Shown here: one piece after another, positions 15,176 through 15,203 of the stretch
How the letters are laid out: every line of letters starts with the position of its first letter
How positions within the stretch are numbered: the first letter of the stretch is position 1
From: an uncultured Eubacteriales bacterium
GTDB taxonomy: Bacteria; Bacillota; Clostridia; Christensenellales; UBA1242
Direction of reading: 5' to 3'
Assembly (NCBI GenBank): GCA_949096025.1
Contig: CARXKP010000007.1
Span: 24,378-39,580 of the forward strand
DNA length: 15,203 nucleotides
Notes under the pieces: model-generated
Seen by the model: only the letters and a program-made list of their open reading frames with translations
What the model was told of the DNA's origin: nothing
The model's database searches: none
Program-made: the position numbers and the translations under genes

Positions 15176-15203
15176 TTTATAGCACTTTTTACGGTAAAAT
15201 TCA
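15176..15203 (-). promoter_or_regulatory. Promoter of the oxoamine synthase gene (cut by window edge)
   Basis: On the minus strand an extended -10 box TGCTATAAA ends at 15176. Seventeen bp upstream the last five bases of a -35 box read TGAAT, and the sixth base lies outside the window. The predicted start is near 15169. Confidence 0.55.

Noticed and set aside
1..15203. CRISPR array, insertion sequence, rRNA or prophage module
   Set aside because: No regularly spaced short repeats, transposase, terminal repeats, rRNA or phage structural genes were found; the only repeats are the protein-domain copies.

Overview
The window is low-GC bacterial DNA that reads best as a Bacillota (Firmicutes) chromosome. 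Coding density is high, Shine-Dalgarno sites are strong (AGGAGG-type), the sigma-A promoters are almost textbook, and the code is standard with UGA as stop. The one tRNA has an encoded CCA end. An uncultured gut-type Clostridia or related lineage is plausible, but that is inference; nothing here fixes genus or family.

Layout. Positions 2-376 (+) hold the 3' end of an unidentified membrane-anchored protein, cut by the window edge. A bidirectional terminator (376-405) separates it from tRNA-Arg(CCT) on the minus strand (413-489). A gene-free stretch of about 450 bp with an unusual run of G-triplets follows. A monocistronic unit with its own promoter and terminator (988-3648, +) then encodes an 886-residue, very acidic cytoplasmic-type protein. 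It is built from six copies of a roughly 100-residue domain that I do not recognise; this is the best candidate in the window for something undescribed. Next is a two-gene plus-strand unit (3810-4967 and 4964-6538) joined by an ATGA overlap. It encodes two flavoproteins of different uncharacterised families (HI0933/BaiN-like and COG2509-like).

From 6575 on, every gene is on the minus strand, so transcription runs from right to left. In that order: an alpha-oxoamine synthase that resembles bacterial serine palmitoyltransferase (15157 to 13967); an unidentified coiled-coil protein with a perfect consensus promoter (13881 to 13081); an RNase R/II-family exoribonuclease with odd features (12891 to 10432); thymidine kinase (10174 to 9584) followed 17 bp later by phosphoketolase (9566 to 7227), apparently one operon; and an acidic helical protein of unknown function (7156 to 6614), whose promoter is spanned by a perfect 9-bp inverted repeat.

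How the genes fit together. Most units look like independent housekeeping genes. Phosphoketolase points to a pentose/hexose phosphate shunt yielding acetyl phosphate, thymidine kinase to thymidine salvage, and the RNB nuclease to RNA turnover. The oxoamine synthase could start sphingoid-base synthesis or make another alpha-amino ketone. Three proteins (886, 266 and 180 residues) have no recognisable family, yet each has a good promoter of its own. No mobile element, CRISPR array, rRNA or phage module was seen.
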